Shown: positions 1 to 9,448 of the stretch, in pieces
How the letters are laid out: the number at the start of each line of letters is the position of its first letter
How positions within the stretch are numbered: the stretch's first letter is position 1
Origin: Pseudomonadota bacterium
GTDB lineage: Bacteria > Pseudomonadota > Alphaproteobacteria > Rhodospirillales > Magnetospirillaceae
Direction: 5' to 3'
Length of the DNA stretch: 64,000 nucleotides
Assembly (NCBI GenBank): GCA_023458315.1
Contig: JAEXAH010000144.1
Coordinates: 1-64,000 of the forward strand
Program-made: the position numbers and the translations under genes
The notes under the pieces: model-generated
The model's database searches: none
What the model was told of the DNA's origin: nothing
The model's input: the letters and a program-made list of their open reading frames with translations, nothing else

Positions 1-1008
1 CTGTCGGACGGTCTGGCCGCCGTCGCCGCCGGGGACCGCAAGGGGGCCAAGCGATTGGCCCGCCGTGCCGACAAATTGCTGTCCGATTCCTCGCTGACCG
101 GTCTGCTGACCGCCCAGGCCGCCACCCTGTCCGGGGACGATGCGGAGGCGGAACGACGTCTGGGCGCCATGGTCGAACGGCCGGAAACCGCCTTTTTGGG
201 CCTCAAGGGGTTGATGGATCAGGCGTTGCGCCGCCACGACCACGCCGCCGCCCTGGATTACGCCCGCCGCGCCTGGGCGCTGGGCGGCCCGGCCCTGGGT
301 CTGGCCGCCACCCTGTTCGACCTTCAGGCCCGCGCCGGACAATGGGGCGAGGCCGAGGCCACCCTGGCCGAAGCGAAAAAGCGCGGCGCCCTGTCGGGCG
401 GCACCCTGGCCCGCTTCCGTGCCCTGGCCCTGCTGGAACGTGCCCGCACCGGCGACGTTCCGGCCCAGGCGCTGCGCGACGCCCTGGACGCCCACAAGGC
501 CGATCCCGGACTGGCCGCCGCCGCCGTGCAGGCCGCCACCCTGCTGCATCGCGCCGACAAGGCACGCAAGGCGGCGTCGGTGATCCTGACCACCTGGCGC
601 ATCGCCGCCCATCCCGATCTGGTGGAGGCATGGCTGGCCCTGGCCCCGGCGGAAACGCCGCTGCAACGGCTGAAGCGGCTGGACAAGCTGGTCAAGACCA
701 ACCCGGATTCGCCCGACGGCCACATCGTGCTGGCGGAAACCGCCCTGGCGGCCAAGCTGTGGGGCGTCGCCCGCACCCATCTGGACCGCGCGGCGGAATT
801 GCGCCCCTCGGCCGGGCTGTACGTGCTGTATGCCCGGCTGGAGCGCGAGGAACGCGGCGACGAACGCGCCGCCACCCAATGGATGGCCAAATCGGCCGCC
901 GCCCCGGCCGAACCGGCCTGGACCTGCGGCACCTGCGCCAAGCCCACCGACCGCTGGGCGACGTTGTGCCCCCATTGCGGCGCGGTGGACAGTCTGGAGT
1001 GGAAATAG
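1..1008 (+). CDS. hemY: HemY-like TPR membrane protein, C-terminal part (5' truncated by window edge)
   Basis: The reading frame is open from base 1, so the true start lies upstream; about 335 residues are visible. They form alanine/leucine-rich helical hairpins of TPR type, as in the cytoplasmic part of HemY, an inner-membrane protein linked to haem synthesis whose exact role is unsettled. The C-terminus carries two CxxC pairs (CGTC and CPHC) ending in a short zinc-ribbon-like tail, typical of alphaproteobacterial HemY and absent from the enterobacterial protein. It converges on the Bax-like gene with only a small GGGCC/GGCCC hairpin between the stops. The family call is fairly secure; the visible piece lacks the N-terminal membrane domain. 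Confidence 0.8.
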   Translation: MSDGLAAVAAGDRKGAKRLARRADKLLSDSSLTGLLTAQAATLSGDDAEAERRLGAMVERPETAFLGLKGLMDQALRRHDHAAALDYARRAWALGGPALGLAATLFDLQARAGQWGEAEATLAEAKKRGALSGGTLARFRALALLERARTGDVPAQALRDALDAHKADPGLAAAAVQAATLLHRADKARKAASVILTTWRIAAHPDLVEAWLALAPAETPLQRLKRLDKLVKTNPDSPDGHIVLAETALAAKLWGVARTHLDRAAELRPSAGLYVLYARLEREERGDERAATQWMAKSAAAPAEPAWTCGTCAKPTDRWATLCPHCGAVDSLEWK

Positions 1009-1013
1009 GGCCT

Positions 1014-1910
1014 TCAGGCCCGGCCGCGATCCAGGCGGGCGTGATCCAGCTTTTGCAGGTGGTTGGACCGGATCAGGGCGCGGATGGCGTCCACATAGGC
1101 GGCGCCGCGCTCTGAATAGCGCAGCAGGGTGCCCGCCAAAGCGTGGCCGTCGGCGGCGGCGCCCCGTGCCCGCGCGGTGGCCCGCGCCCGTCGCATGGGT
1201 TCATAGGCGGCGTGGGTGTTGAGGTTGTGGATATAGGCCCGCACCGCTTCGTGCAGGCTGGCGAAGGACGCCATGCGCTGGCCGTTGGGGTCGCCGACCG
1301 GGGCGACGTCATGGCCGGTATGGCCGAACAGGTTGTTGGCCTCGCGCACGAAACGCGACGTGCCCCAGCCCGATTCCTCGGCCGCCTGGGCCAGGGCCAG
1401 CGAGGGCGGCACGGTATCGACCCGGCGCAGCAACTGGGCGGGCGCCGCCCCTTCGGCGCCGTAGCGGGCGGCGATGTCCGCCAGCCAGTCCTCGTCACGC
1501 GGAATCCGCCCGGCGGCCATGGCCTCCAGGCGGCGGCGGTCCTCGGCGATCTCTTCGTTGACCACCAGCACCAGCGGCAGCATCAGGCGCAGAAAGACGT
1601 GTTTCTTGTCGTCCACCACCGGCAGGGTTTCCAGGTCGCCGGGCACGGCGGGCAGGAACAGCGGCGGCACGCGGCCGCCCTGGACCACGTGGTCCAGGCG
1701 ATAGCCCATGCGGGCGAAGGCGGCATCCAGGCGATGGGCGCTGTCCTGGTCCTCGGCGCTGAGGTGGCGTTCCAGCCCCACCGGCTCGCCGCGCACCAGC
1801 GACCGCCACAGCGGCGATTGCACGCCGCCCATCACCAGCCCGTACAGGCCGATCACCGCCGCCGCCGCGATGCCGATTCCCAAAGTGGACGCGAACTTGT
1901 TTTCCTGCAT
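1014..1910 (-). CDS. Bax-like glucosaminidase family protein, membrane anchored
   Basis: A 298-residue protein with one N-terminal hydrophobic segment (about residues 9-30) followed by a periplasmic domain. The stretch AQAAEESGWGTSRF near residues 174-188 holds the catalytic Glu of the Bax/mannosyl-glycoprotein endo-beta-N-acetylglucosaminidase fold (LYZ2/glucosaminidase), and NNLFG follows as in that family. It probably cleaves peptidoglycan glycan strands. The start is set at the ATG preceded by AGGAGGAACG, an ideal Shine-Dalgarno; an in-frame ATG 20 codons upstream lacks one. It converges with hemY and reads alone. Confidence 0.8.
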   Translation of the reverse strand: MQENKFASTLGIGIAAAAVIGLYGLVMGGVQSPLWRSLVRGEPVGLERHLSAEDQDSAHRLDAAFARMGYRLDHVVQGGRVPPLFLPAVPGDLETLPVVDDKKHVFLRLMLPLVLVVNEEIAEDRRRLEAMAAGRIPRDEDWLADIAARYGAEGAAPAQLLRRVDTVPPSLALAQAAEESGWGTSRFVREANNLFGHTGHDVAPVGDPNGQRMASFASLHEAVRAYIHNLNTHAAYEPMRRARATARARGAAADGHALAGTLLRYSERGAAYVDAIRALIRSNHLQKLDHARLDRGRA

Positions 1911-2008
1911 CGTTCCTCCTGCTTTCCGCCGCACCATGACCAAAGAAAATGGCGGCACCATGGCCGCCATTTTCCCCAGGAACTCGTGCTTGGAAGGGAT
2001 TTACACCA

Positions 2009-2060
2009 GCCGCCATTGAGGCGGCGGCCAAGCGCGCGGAGGTGCGCGCCCGGCGAGGGC
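2009..2060 (-). repeat. Two-hairpin interspersed repeat, copy 1
   Basis: A 52-bp element between the Bax-like gene and nfuA. Read on the minus strand it begins GCCCTCGCCGGGCG. Hairpin 1 has a CTCC loop and one mismatch in its stem. After CTTG comes hairpin 2, GCCGCC-TCAAT-GGCGGC. Near-identical architecture recurs at 20103-20154, 29101-29152, 41426-41463 and, more diverged, 25749-25803. The element ends three bases past the nfuA stop codon, so it lies in the mRNA tail of that gene. Confidence 0.8.
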
Positions 2061-2063
2061 TAT

Positions 2064-2609
2064 TTATTGCACCGCCTGGACCGCCACCACTTCCGGCACG
2101 TAGTATTTCAGCATGTTCTCGATGCCGTGCTTCAGCGTGGCGGTCGAGCTGGGGCAGCCGGAACAGGCGCCTTGCAGATGCAGATAGACGATGCCGTCCT
2201 CGAAGGCGCGGAAGATGATGTCGCCGCCGTCCTGGGCTACCGCCGGGCGGACGCGGGTGTCCAGCAATTCCTTGATCTGCTTGACCACGTCGGAATCGGC
2301 CTCGCCGCTTTCCGCCGCCGCCGATTCGATGATCACCGGCTCGCCGGAATTGTAATGGTCCATGATGGCGGCCAGCACCTGCGGCTTCAGCACCGACCAA
2401 TCCATGTCGCCGGCCTTGCCGACGGTGATGAAGTCGCCGCCCAGGAACACGCTGGCGACGCCGTCCACGCCGAACAGGCGGGTGGCCAGCGGCGACGCGG
2501 CCGAACCTTCCTTGGTCAGAAAATCGGCGGTGCCGTGGGTCATGACCTCGCGGCCGGGCAGGAACTTGAGGGTCGAGGGATTGGGGGTCGGTTCGGTCTG
2601 GATGAACAT
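2064..2609 (-). CDS. nfuA: Nfu-type iron-sulfur cluster scaffold protein
   Basis: A 181-residue protein with the Nfu N-terminal domain (it opens MFIQTEPTPNPSTLKFLPG, the signature of the alphaproteobacterial/mitochondrial NFU1 type) and a C-terminal NifU-like domain. The latter holds the cluster-binding CxxC in GACSGCPSS near residue 156. It takes up a nascent [4Fe-4S] cluster and passes it to apo-enzymes; the AcnB encoded in this window is a plausible kind of client. Length matches the family. A two-hairpin repeat sits directly behind the stop codon. The gene is monocistronic with gaps on both sides. Confidence 0.92.
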   Translation of the reverse strand: MFIQTEPTPNPSTLKFLPGREVMTHGTADFLTKEGSAASPLATRLFGVDGVASVFLGGDFITVGKAGDMDWSVLKPQVLAAIMDHYNSGEPVIIESAAAESGEADSDVVKQIKELLDTRVRPAVAQDGGDIIFRAFEDGIVYLHLQGACSGCPSSTATLKHGIENMLKYYVPEVVAVQAVQ

Positions 2610-2718
2610 GGAAGTCCTCGTCTGATGCGTCGCGGGGGTTTGGTGGCGCGCAGCGGAAGTCAGTTAAGGTAAATGGCCTTTCCCGGGACGGGTGTCAAGG
2701 GAATGACCAAGCGGCCCA

Positions 2719-3189
2719 CTAGGTGATTGCCGCGATCTGTTCGGCGCTCAGATGGCCGGGCACGATGGTCACGGGCACACGCAGGCGGCCGACGAACTTG
2801 CCGGTCAGGGCGCTGACCAGCGGGCCGGGGCCGCGCGGGCCGGTGTCGGCGGCCAGCACCAGGATGGAAATCTGCGCGTCCTCGTCGATCAGCTTCAGCA
2901 ATGCGTCGCGCGGCGTGCCTTCGCGCACGTACAGCACCGGCACCTGGCCGGACAATTCGTTGACCTCGGCGGCCAGACGGTCCAGCAATTCCTCGGCTTC
3001 CTCGCGCGCTTCGGCCTGCATCAGATTGCCGATGGTGGCGAAGTGCTGGAATTCGGCCGGTTCCACCACCCGCAACAGGGCGACGCGGCCGCCGGTGTGG
3101 CGGGCGCGGGCACAGGCATAGCGCAGGGCGGCGCGCATTTCCTCGCTGTCGTCCACCACCACCAGGAAGACACGGGTATCGGCGGGCAT
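2719..3189 (-). CDS. Universal stress protein (UspA family)
   Basis: A 156-residue single-domain Usp. It opens with the beta-strand and DDSEEMRAAL segment of the family and ends with a G-(2)-G-(9)-type ATP-binding signature, seen as ADTGPRGPG followed by VPVTIVPG, suggesting an ATP-binding Usp. The ATG chosen follows GGGGGAAAAACG; the longer frame upstream overlaps the TIGR02186 gene and is a shadow. It lies 19 bases behind the TIGR02186 gene on the same strand, so the DUF2333, TIGR02186 and usp genes probably form one transcript. Its specific stress role cannot be read from sequence. Confidence 0.88.
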   Translation of the reverse strand: MPADTRVFLVVVDDSEEMRAALRYACARARHTGGRVALLRVVEPAEFQHFATIGNLMQAEAREEAEELLDRLAAEVNELSGQVPVLYVREGTPRDALLKLIDEDAQISILVLAADTGPRGPGPLVSALTGKFVGRLRVPVTIVPGHLSAEQIAAIT

Positions 3190-3208
3190 CGTTTTTCCCC
3201 CGGAATGG

Positions 3209-3961
3209 TTACTTGCGGAACACCAGGGCGGCGACCCAGCCGGCGCTGGCGGCCAGCAGGATGGCGATGATGCCGTAGATCGCCGCCCGCTGGTGAGCGA
3301 AATCGTACAAATCGGCGCCCAGGCCGATCTTGGACACCACCAGCGGCGTGGTCTGGGCGCTGACCACCTCGCCATCGGCCATCAGATAGACCTCGACCAG
3401 ATAGGTGCCGACCGGCACGTTGGCGGGGAAGTGCACGTCGGTGCGGAACAGGCGGTTGCCCAGGAAGCTGATGCCCTCGATGTCGCTGCCGTACAGGCCC
3501 TGGCCCTGCTTCAGCCGCACCAGCGCCGCCCGGTATTGCGCGGTATCGGCGGCGGCGTCGCGCGGGCGGATGGCCAGATCCAGGCTGTCCAGCCCGATCT
3601 GGTGGCGGTCCAGCACGGCGCGCGGCGCGATCTCGGCCAGCGGCCGGGTGGCGGCGACGCGGTAGAAGCTGGGGGCGTCGGCCACCTCGGCCAGACCGGA
3701 ATTCATCCACACCCCCAGGGTGCGGGCCTTGCGCCGCACGATCTCGGACCGGTTGGGGCCGCGCACCACCACCACCACGTCGCCGCCGCCCGGCACGTCC
3801 TCGACCGCGCCGAACAGCAAGACGTCGGTTCCGGCGAAGCCGGTGGTGATGGCCACCAGATGCTTGGACAGGTCGGCGACCAGCGGCTCGGCGGCGGCGG
3901 GCCGCGCCAGCACGGCGCACAGCAGCAGGCCGAGCACCGCGACCAGCCGCCGCCCCGCCAT
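3209..3961 (-). CDS. TIGR02186 family membrane protein
   Basis: A 250-residue protein with an N-terminal signal peptide (hydrophobic core about residues 5-20, cleavage probably after the Ala run), a long exported domain and one C-terminal transmembrane helix (about 225-247) ending in a short basic tail. I match it to the conserved TIGR02186 family from the opening PLVADLSKHLVAITTGF and the FAGTDVLLFGA segment. Function is unknown; in proteobacteria the family often sits beside anion-export or stress genes. It starts two bases after the DUF2333 stop, which implies translational coupling, and is followed by usp. Confidence 0.75.
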   Translation of the reverse strand: MAGRRLVAVLGLLLCAVLARPAAAEPLVADLSKHLVAITTGFAGTDVLLFGAVEDVPGGGDVVVVVRGPNRSEIVRRKARTLGVWMNSGLAEVADAPSFYRVAATRPLAEIAPRAVLDRHQIGLDSLDLAIRPRDAAADTAQYRAALVRLKQGQGLYGSDIEGISFLGNRLFRTDVHFPANVPVGTYLVEVYLMADGEVVSAQTTPLVVSKIGLGADLYDFAHQRAAIYGIIAILLAASAGWVAALVFRK

Positions 3962-3963
3962 GG

Positions 3964-4926
3964 TCAGTGCGCCAGCTTGTCGGCGATGTCCGACAGGATG
4001 GCCCGCGCCCGCAGCAGATAAAAGCCCTGGGCGGTCAGGTGGCTGGGAATGAAGGTGCCGTCGGGGGCGCCGTTCAGCACCACCAGCGGCTGCAACGCGG
4101 CGGCGGCGCGCAGGGCCTCGACCATCTGGCGCCATTGCACCGCCAGATCGCGGTCGGTCAGCACCTGGGCATAATCGCCGCCCAATTCGCGCATCAGCAG
4201 GCCATAGGCATAGACCTTGCCCCGGGTCGTCAGGAACACGTCGTCGGCCCGGGTGTCGAACAGCACCGAGGGGCTTTCCGCCAGATGGCGGTCGATATCG
4301 CTGGAGATGCCGCCCAGATCGCCGCCGATCATCGCCACCACCCGCGACAGGCTGGCGGCGTGGCGGTCGAAGCCGGGCTCGCCCGCCGCCAGGGCGCGGT
4401 TGAATTCCACCAGATTGCGGGCGGCGTTGCGGTACTGCTTTTCCGACGACGCGGTCGGCGCCCACGAGGTCGAGGGCGAGAATTTCCACACCGTGCCGGG
4501 ATATTTCAGCAATCCGGCGGCGCGCTCCAGGTCGGGTTCCGGTCCCTGGCCATTGTCGCTGGCCTGGGCCAGTGCGGCGGTGAAGCGGGCGGTGGCGGTG
4601 ACGATGCCCTGCTGGAAATTGGGCATGTCGTCCAGCCACCACGAGGGCAGATAGACCGGGTCGTTGGCGGTCCACTTGTGCTGGTCCACCTCGCGGAACA
4701 CCAGCCGGGCGGCCATGGCCACGGCGCGGCTTTGGCTGCTTTCGACGGTGCCGGGACCGAAGTCGAAATCGTCGTCGATGACATGGGCCAGCGCCATGCC
4801 GATCAGCACGTACAGCACGGCGACGCCCAGGACGGCGGGGGCCAGCCACCACCACGCCGGATGGGCGGCGGCCCGCAGCCGCGCCAGGGCGGAGGACGGG
4901 AAGGACGAAGGCGGCGTCTCGGTCAT
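3964..4926 (-). CDS. DUF2333 family inner-membrane protein
   Basis: A 320-residue protein with one strong N-terminal transmembrane helix (about residues 25-48) and a periplasmic remainder rich in Trp and Asp. The segments DQHKWTANDPVYLPSWWLD and MPNFQQGI are what I recall as DUF2333 signatures. Biochemical function is unknown. The ATG chosen lies just inside the gap to murJ; an upstream in-frame Met would read back into intergenic sequence. First gene of a presumed three-gene unit with TIGR02186 and usp. Confidence 0.75.
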   Translation of the reverse strand: MTETPPSSFPSSALARLRAAAHPAWWWLAPAVLGVAVLYVLIGMALAHVIDDDFDFGPGTVESSQSRAVAMAARLVFREVDQHKWTANDPVYLPSWWLDDMPNFQQGIVTATARFTAALAQASDNGQGPEPDLERAAGLLKYPGTVWKFSPSTSWAPTASSEKQYRNAARNLVEFNRALAAGEPGFDRHAASLSRVVAMIGGDLGGISSDIDRHLAESPSVLFDTRADDVFLTTRGKVYAYGLLMRELGGDYAQVLTDRDLAVQWRQMVEALRAAAALQPLVVLNGAPDGTFIPSHLTAQGFYLLRARAILSDIADKLAH

Positions 4927-4996
4927 GGCGCTCTCGACAGGGGGAACACGCGAACTCAGTTGCTTACGATGGCGGCGACCGCAAAGCAAGCGAAGC

Positions 4997-6538
4997 CTAT
5001 TTCCGCCGCCGCAGCATGGCCTTGACCTCGGCCAGCCGCGCGGCGCCCAGGACCTGGGCGGCCAGGGCGAAGGACAGCAGCCCCACCGCCACCAGCCCGA
5101 CCACCGCCACCAGCGCCTGCCACGACAGGATCGCCCACGGCCACAGCACCAGCTTGGCGCCCCACAGGGCGGCGGCCATCACCGCCACGGCGGCGACCAT
5201 GCGCGGCAGCTTGCGGCGCAGCCGCGCGTCCATGTGGAAGAAATCGCGGCGGCGCAGGATCACCGCCAGCGCCGCCACGTTGAACCATGCCGCCAGCGCC
5301 GTGGACAGCGCCATGCCCACATGGCCCAGCGGCCCGATCAGCGCCAGGTTCAGCGCGATGTTCAGGGCCATGGTGGCGCCCGCCACCTTGACCGGGGTGC
5401 GGGTGTCCTCGCGCGCGAAGAAGGCGGGGGCCAGCACCTTGACCAGCACATAGGCGGGCAGGCCGACGGCGAAGGCCATCAGGGCGGCGGCGGTGGCGGC
5501 GGTTTCCGCCGGACCGAAGCTGCCGCGCTGGAACAGCACGCGGATCACCGGCCCGGCCAGCACCATCAGGGCGGCGGCGGCGGGCAGGGTCAGCAGCAGG
5601 GCGAATTCCATGGCGCGGTTCTGGCTTTCGCGCGCCGCCTCCATCTCGCCCGCCCGCAACTGGCGCGACAACAGCGGCAGCAACGCCGTGCCGATGGCGA
5701 TGCCGACCACGCCCAGCGGCAACTGGTTCACCCGGTCGGCGTAGTTCAGGTACGACACCGCGCCGTTGGCCACGGTGGACGCGATCATGGTGTTGACCAC
5801 CAGATTGATCTGATAGACGCCAGCCCCCACCGCGCCGGGGACGATACGGCGGCCCAGCAGCTTGACCTCGGGCGTCAGGCGCGGCCGCACCAGCCGCAAC
5901 TTCATGCCCGCCTTGCGCAGCGAGAACACCAGCCACGCGAATTGCGCCACACCGGCGGCGAAGGTGCCCCAGGCCAAGGCGTGGCCGGGGGTGGCGGTGA
6001 CGGGGGCCAGCGCCCACAGGCCGATCATGGCGACCACGTTCAGCAACACCGGCGTTCCGGCGGCGGCGGCGAAGCGGCCCAGGGAATTGAGCACCCCGGC
6101 CTGCAACGAGGTCAGCGAGATGAACAGCAGATAAGGAAAGCAGATGCGCGACAATTCCACCGCCAGCGCCAGCTTGCCTTCGATCTCGGCGAAGCCGGGG
6201 GCCAGCACGTAGATGGCCCACGGCATGGCCAGTTCCATCAGCGCCACGAACAGGCCCAGCACCAGGGCCATGACCGACAGCGCCCGTTCGGCGAAGTGCC
6301 GCGCCTCGGCCTCGCCTTCAGCCAGCTTGCCGGTGAACAGCGGCACGAAGGCGGCGTTGAAGGCGCCCTCGGCGAACAGCGAGCGGAACAGGTTGGGAAA
6401 GCGGAAGGCGACGAAGAAGGCGTCGGCCACCGCGCCCGCCCCCATGAAATGGGCGATCATCATCTCGCGCATCAGGCCGGTGATGCGCGACAGCATGGTG
6501 AAACCGCCGATTGTGGCGATGGATCGGAACAGGCTCAT
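4997..6538 (-). CDS. murJ: Lipid II flippase MurJ (MviN)
   Basis: A 513-residue polytopic membrane protein of the MOP superfamily, with about 14 hydrophobic segments. The N-terminus (TMLSRITGLMREMM, then AFFVAFRFPNLFRSLFAEG) is the classic MurJ signature including the essential Arg residues. It flips lipid II across the inner membrane for peptidoglycan assembly. It lies 28 bases behind glnD on the same strand, a pairing common in alphaproteobacteria, so the two are likely cotranscribed. Confidence 0.95.
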   Translation of the reverse strand: MSLFRSIATIGGFTMLSRITGLMREMMIAHFMGAGAVADAFFVAFRFPNLFRSLFAEGAFNAAFVPLFTGKLAEGEAEARHFAERALSVMALVLGLFVALMELAMPWAIYVLAPGFAEIEGKLALAVELSRICFPYLLFISLTSLQAGVLNSLGRFAAAAGTPVLLNVVAMIGLWALAPVTATPGHALAWGTFAAGVAQFAWLVFSLRKAGMKLRLVRPRLTPEVKLLGRRIVPGAVGAGVYQINLVVNTMIASTVANGAVSYLNYADRVNQLPLGVVGIAIGTALLPLLSRQLRAGEMEAARESQNRAMEFALLLTLPAAAALMVLAGPVIRVLFQRGSFGPAETAATAAALMAFAVGLPAYVLVKVLAPAFFAREDTRTPVKVAGATMALNIALNLALIGPLGHVGMALSTALAAWFNVAALAVILRRRDFFHMDARLRRKLPRMVAAVAVMAAALWGAKLVLWPWAILSWQALVAVVGLVAVGLLSFALAAQVLGAARLAEVKAMLRRRK

Positions 6539-6566
6539 GCACAGGGTTTAGCGCGAAAACGCCCGA

Positions 6567-9320
6567 TTAGGAACCCTTCGCCCCCGGCTCCTCCAGCGCT
6601 TTCAGCAATTCGGCCCGCACCTGATCCAGTTTGCGTTCGTGGCTGACCTTCAGGCCGAAGATGTCCTTGACGTAGAACACGTCCACCACCCGCTCGCCAT
6701 AGGTCGAGATATGGGCCGAGGCGATCTGCAACCCGGCCCGCGTCATGGCGGCGGTCAGGTCGTACAGCAGGCCGGGACGGTCGCGGCCGTTCAGTTCCAG
6801 CAAGGTGTGGGTGCTGGACGCCTTGTTGTCGACGATGACGCGCGGCGGCACCTTGAAGACGTGGGCGCGGCTGGGCAGCTTGCCCTTGCGCGCCGCCAGT
6901 TCCTTGTCCAGCCACATGCGGCCGGACAACACCTGTTCGATCACCGCCGACAGCCGCGCCAGCTTGGGCGGAGAATCGAAGGCGCCGCCCTCGGAATCCT
7001 GGACCCAGAAGGTATCCAGCGCCATGCCGTTGGCCAGGGTGATGATCTTGGCATCGACGATGTTGGCGCCCGACACCGCCATGGCCCCGGCGATCTGCGA
7101 GAACAGGCCGGGATGGTCGCTGGTGTAGACGGTGATTTCGGTGACGGAACGCTTGGAATCCACCCGCGATTCCACGGTCAGCGGCGCGTGGCTGCGTTCG
7201 GCCTCGCGCACCATGCGGGCGTGGCGCAGATGGGTGGCGGTGTCGAAGCCGGTCCAGTAATTGGGATAGGCGCGGGCCATGTGCGCCTCGATCTCCTCGA
7301 CCGGCCAGCGGGCGGCGGCCAGTTCCTGGCGCAGCGCCTGCTGGGCGCCCTGGATGCGCGATTCGCGGCCCGACGACAGACCGCCCATCATCACTTCTTC
7401 CGAACGCAGGTACAGCTCGCGCAGCAGGCCGCCCTTCCAGCCGTTCCACACATTGGGGCCGACGGCGCGGATGTCGGCCACCGTCAGGCACAGCAGCAGG
7501 CGCAGGCGTTCCGGGCTTTGCACCTGGGCGACGAAATCGGCGATGGTCTTGGGGTCGTCGATGTCGCGCTTGAAGGCGATGCGGCTCATGGTCAGGTGTT
7601 CGCGCACCAGCCATGCCACGGTTTCCGTTTCGGCCTCGGACAGACCGAAGCGCCCCCCCAGTTTCAGCGCCACCTCGGCGCCCAGCACCGAATGGTCGCC
7701 GTTGCGGCCCTTGGCGATGTCGTGCAGCAGCACCGACAGGTACAGCACCTCGCGCGACGCCACCTTGTGGATGACCTGCGACGAAACCGGCGCCTCTTCC
7801 TTCAACTGGCCGTTTTCGATGGCGTGCAGGATGCCGATGGCTTGCAGCGTGTGCTCGTCCACGGTGTAGACGTGGTACATGTCGTACTGCATCTGCGCCA
7901 CGACCCGGCCGAAATCGGGAATGAAACGGCCCAGAACCCCGGCCTCGTTCATGTGGCGCAGCGCCACTTCGGGGTTCTTGCGGCTGGTCAGCATGGCGAC
8001 GAACAGGCGGTTGGCCTGGGGGTCGTCGCGCACGGCGGCGTCGATGCGCTTGAGGTTGCGGTGGACCAGATCCAGCGCCTTGGGGTGGATGTCCAGTTCG
8101 CTTTCCAGCGCCGTGTGGAACAGCCGGATCATGGCGGCCGGATCCTTGGCGAACTGGTCGTCGCTGGCGCAGGTCAGACGGTCGCCGTCCACCTTGAACC
8201 CGGCCACCATGCCGCGCTTCAGGGACAACAGGCGGCCCAGGCGCAGCTTGGGCTTGCGCTTCTGCTGTTCTTCGGTCAGGGCGCAGAACAGGCGGGTCAG
8301 GTCGCCCACGTCCTTGGCCACCAGGAAGAAGTGCTTCATGAAGCGTTCGACGCCGCGCGACCCGGCGCGGTCGGCATAGCCCATGCGGCGGGCGATTTCC
8401 TGCTGCACGTCGAAGGTCAGGCGGTCCTCGGGGCGGCCGCTCAGGTAGTGCAGGTGGCAGCGCACCGTCCACAGGAACGCCTGGGCCTTGTTGAACCGCT
8501 TTTCCGCATCGCGCGAGATCAGCCCGGCCCCCACCAGTTCCGACACGTCCTTGACCCGGTACAGGTACTTGGCGATCCAGTACAGGGTGTGCAGGTCGCG
8601 CAGGCCGCCCTTGCCTTCCTTGACGTTGGGTTCCAGCACATAGCGGGTGTCGCCCATCTGGGAATGGCGGGCGTCGCGTTCGGCCAGCTTGCTTTCGACG
8701 AATTCCATGCCCGATCCGGCCACGACTTCGTTGCGGAAGCGGTTCTGAAGCTCGAAGAACAGATCCTGGTCGCCCCACAGCCAGCGCATTTCCAACAGCG
8801 CGGTGCGGATGGTCAGGTCTTCCTTGGCCTGACGGGCGCATTCGTCGGACGACCGGGTGGAATGGCCGACCTTCAGGCCCATGTCCCACAGCATGTACAG
8901 GATGTATTCGACGATCTGTTCATGCCACGGCGTGCGTTTGTAGGGCGTCAGGAACAGCAGGTCGATGTCCGATTGCGGGCTCAGTTCGGCGCGGCCATAG
9001 CCGCCCACCGCCACCAGGCTCAGCGCCTCGGCCTGGGTGCGGATGCCCTGGGGGAATTCGTGCTCGGCGGCGAAATCGTGCACGGTGCGGATCAACTGGT
9101 CGATCAGGAAGCAGTTTTCCCGCACCGTCACCGCGCCGTCGCCCTTGGCGTCGAAGCGGGTGCGGATCTCGGCCCGTCCGGCGGCCAGCGCCTCCTTGAA
9201 GGTTTCCAGCACCTTGGACCGCCGCTTGTGCTTGGGCAGTTCAAGCGCCACCACCCCGGCCAGCCGCTGGATCAGGGCGCGGCGGTCGATGATGGCGCGT
9301 TGGGCGGTAATCTTGGTCAT
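6567..9320 (-). CDS. glnD: Bifunctional uridylyltransferase/uridylyl-removing enzyme GlnD
   Basis: A 918-residue PII-modifying nitrogen sensor. Domain order is the usual one: nucleotidyltransferase (GGYGRAELSPQSDIDLLFL with the metal-binding DxD near residue 120), GlnD/PII-linker domain, HD hydrolase domain (LLHDIAKG near 490-500) and two C-terminal ACT domains that bind glutamine (SDHPGLFSQIAGAM and GRDRPGLLYDLTAAM). It uridylylates PII when glutamine is low and deuridylylates it when high. The start at MTKITAQR is preferred over an ATG 20 codons upstream that reads through intergenic sequence. A weak terminator separates it from mutS; murJ follows closely. Confidence 0.95.
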   Translation of the reverse strand: MTKITAQRAIIDRRALIQRLAGVVALELPKHKRRSKVLETFKEALAAGRAEIRTRFDAKGDGAVTVRENCFLIDQLIRTVHDFAAEHEFPQGIRTQAEALSLVAVGGYGRAELSPQSDIDLLFLTPYKRTPWHEQIVEYILYMLWDMGLKVGHSTRSSDECARQAKEDLTIRTALLEMRWLWGDQDLFFELQNRFRNEVVAGSGMEFVESKLAERDARHSQMGDTRYVLEPNVKEGKGGLRDLHTLYWIAKYLYRVKDVSELVGAGLISRDAEKRFNKAQAFLWTVRCHLHYLSGRPEDRLTFDVQQEIARRMGYADRAGSRGVERFMKHFFLVAKDVGDLTRLFCALTEEQQKRKPKLRLGRLLSLKRGMVAGFKVDGDRLTCASDDQFAKDPAAMIRLFHTALESELDIHPKALDLVHRNLKRIDAAVRDDPQANRLFVAMLTSRKNPEVALRHMNEAGVLGRFIPDFGRVVAQMQYDMYHVYTVDEHTLQAIGILHAIENGQLKEEAPVSSQVIHKVASREVLYLSVLLHDIAKGRNGDHSVLGAEVALKLGGRFGLSEAETETVAWLVREHLTMSRIAFKRDIDDPKTIADFVAQVQSPERLRLLLCLTVADIRAVGPNVWNGWKGGLLRELYLRSEEVMMGGLSSGRESRIQGAQQALRQELAAARWPVEEIEAHMARAYPNYWTGFDTATHLRHARMVREAERSHAPLTVESRVDSKRSVTEITVYTSDHPGLFSQIAGAMAVSGANIVDAKIITLANGMALDTFWVQDSEGGAFDSPPKLARLSAVIEQVLSGRMWLDKELAARKGKLPSRAHVFKVPPRVIVDNKASSTHTLLELNGRDRPGLLYDLTAAMTRAGLQIASAHISTYGERVVDVFYVKDIFGLKVSHERKLDQVRAELLKALEEPGAKGS

Positions 9321-9397
9321 GGGGCACCGGATGGCGGACGCGGGAAGCGGATTATGGGTCGCTTTTCCCCCCCGTGCCACGCGTTTTTGAAATGCTC

Positions 9398-9427
9398 AAA
9401 GGCGCGGCAAACGCTGCCCGCGCCTTG
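9398..9427 (-). terminator. Probable terminator after mutS and the 29-aa ORF
   Basis: An inverted repeat AAAGGCGCGG / CCGCGCCTTG (10-bp arms, 10-nt loop) lies between the small ORF and glnD. On the minus strand the stem is followed by TTTGAGCATTTC, a weak T tract, so termination is probably partial. Confidence 0.4.
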
Positions 9428-9448
9428 GGCAAACGGCCGGTCGGACGG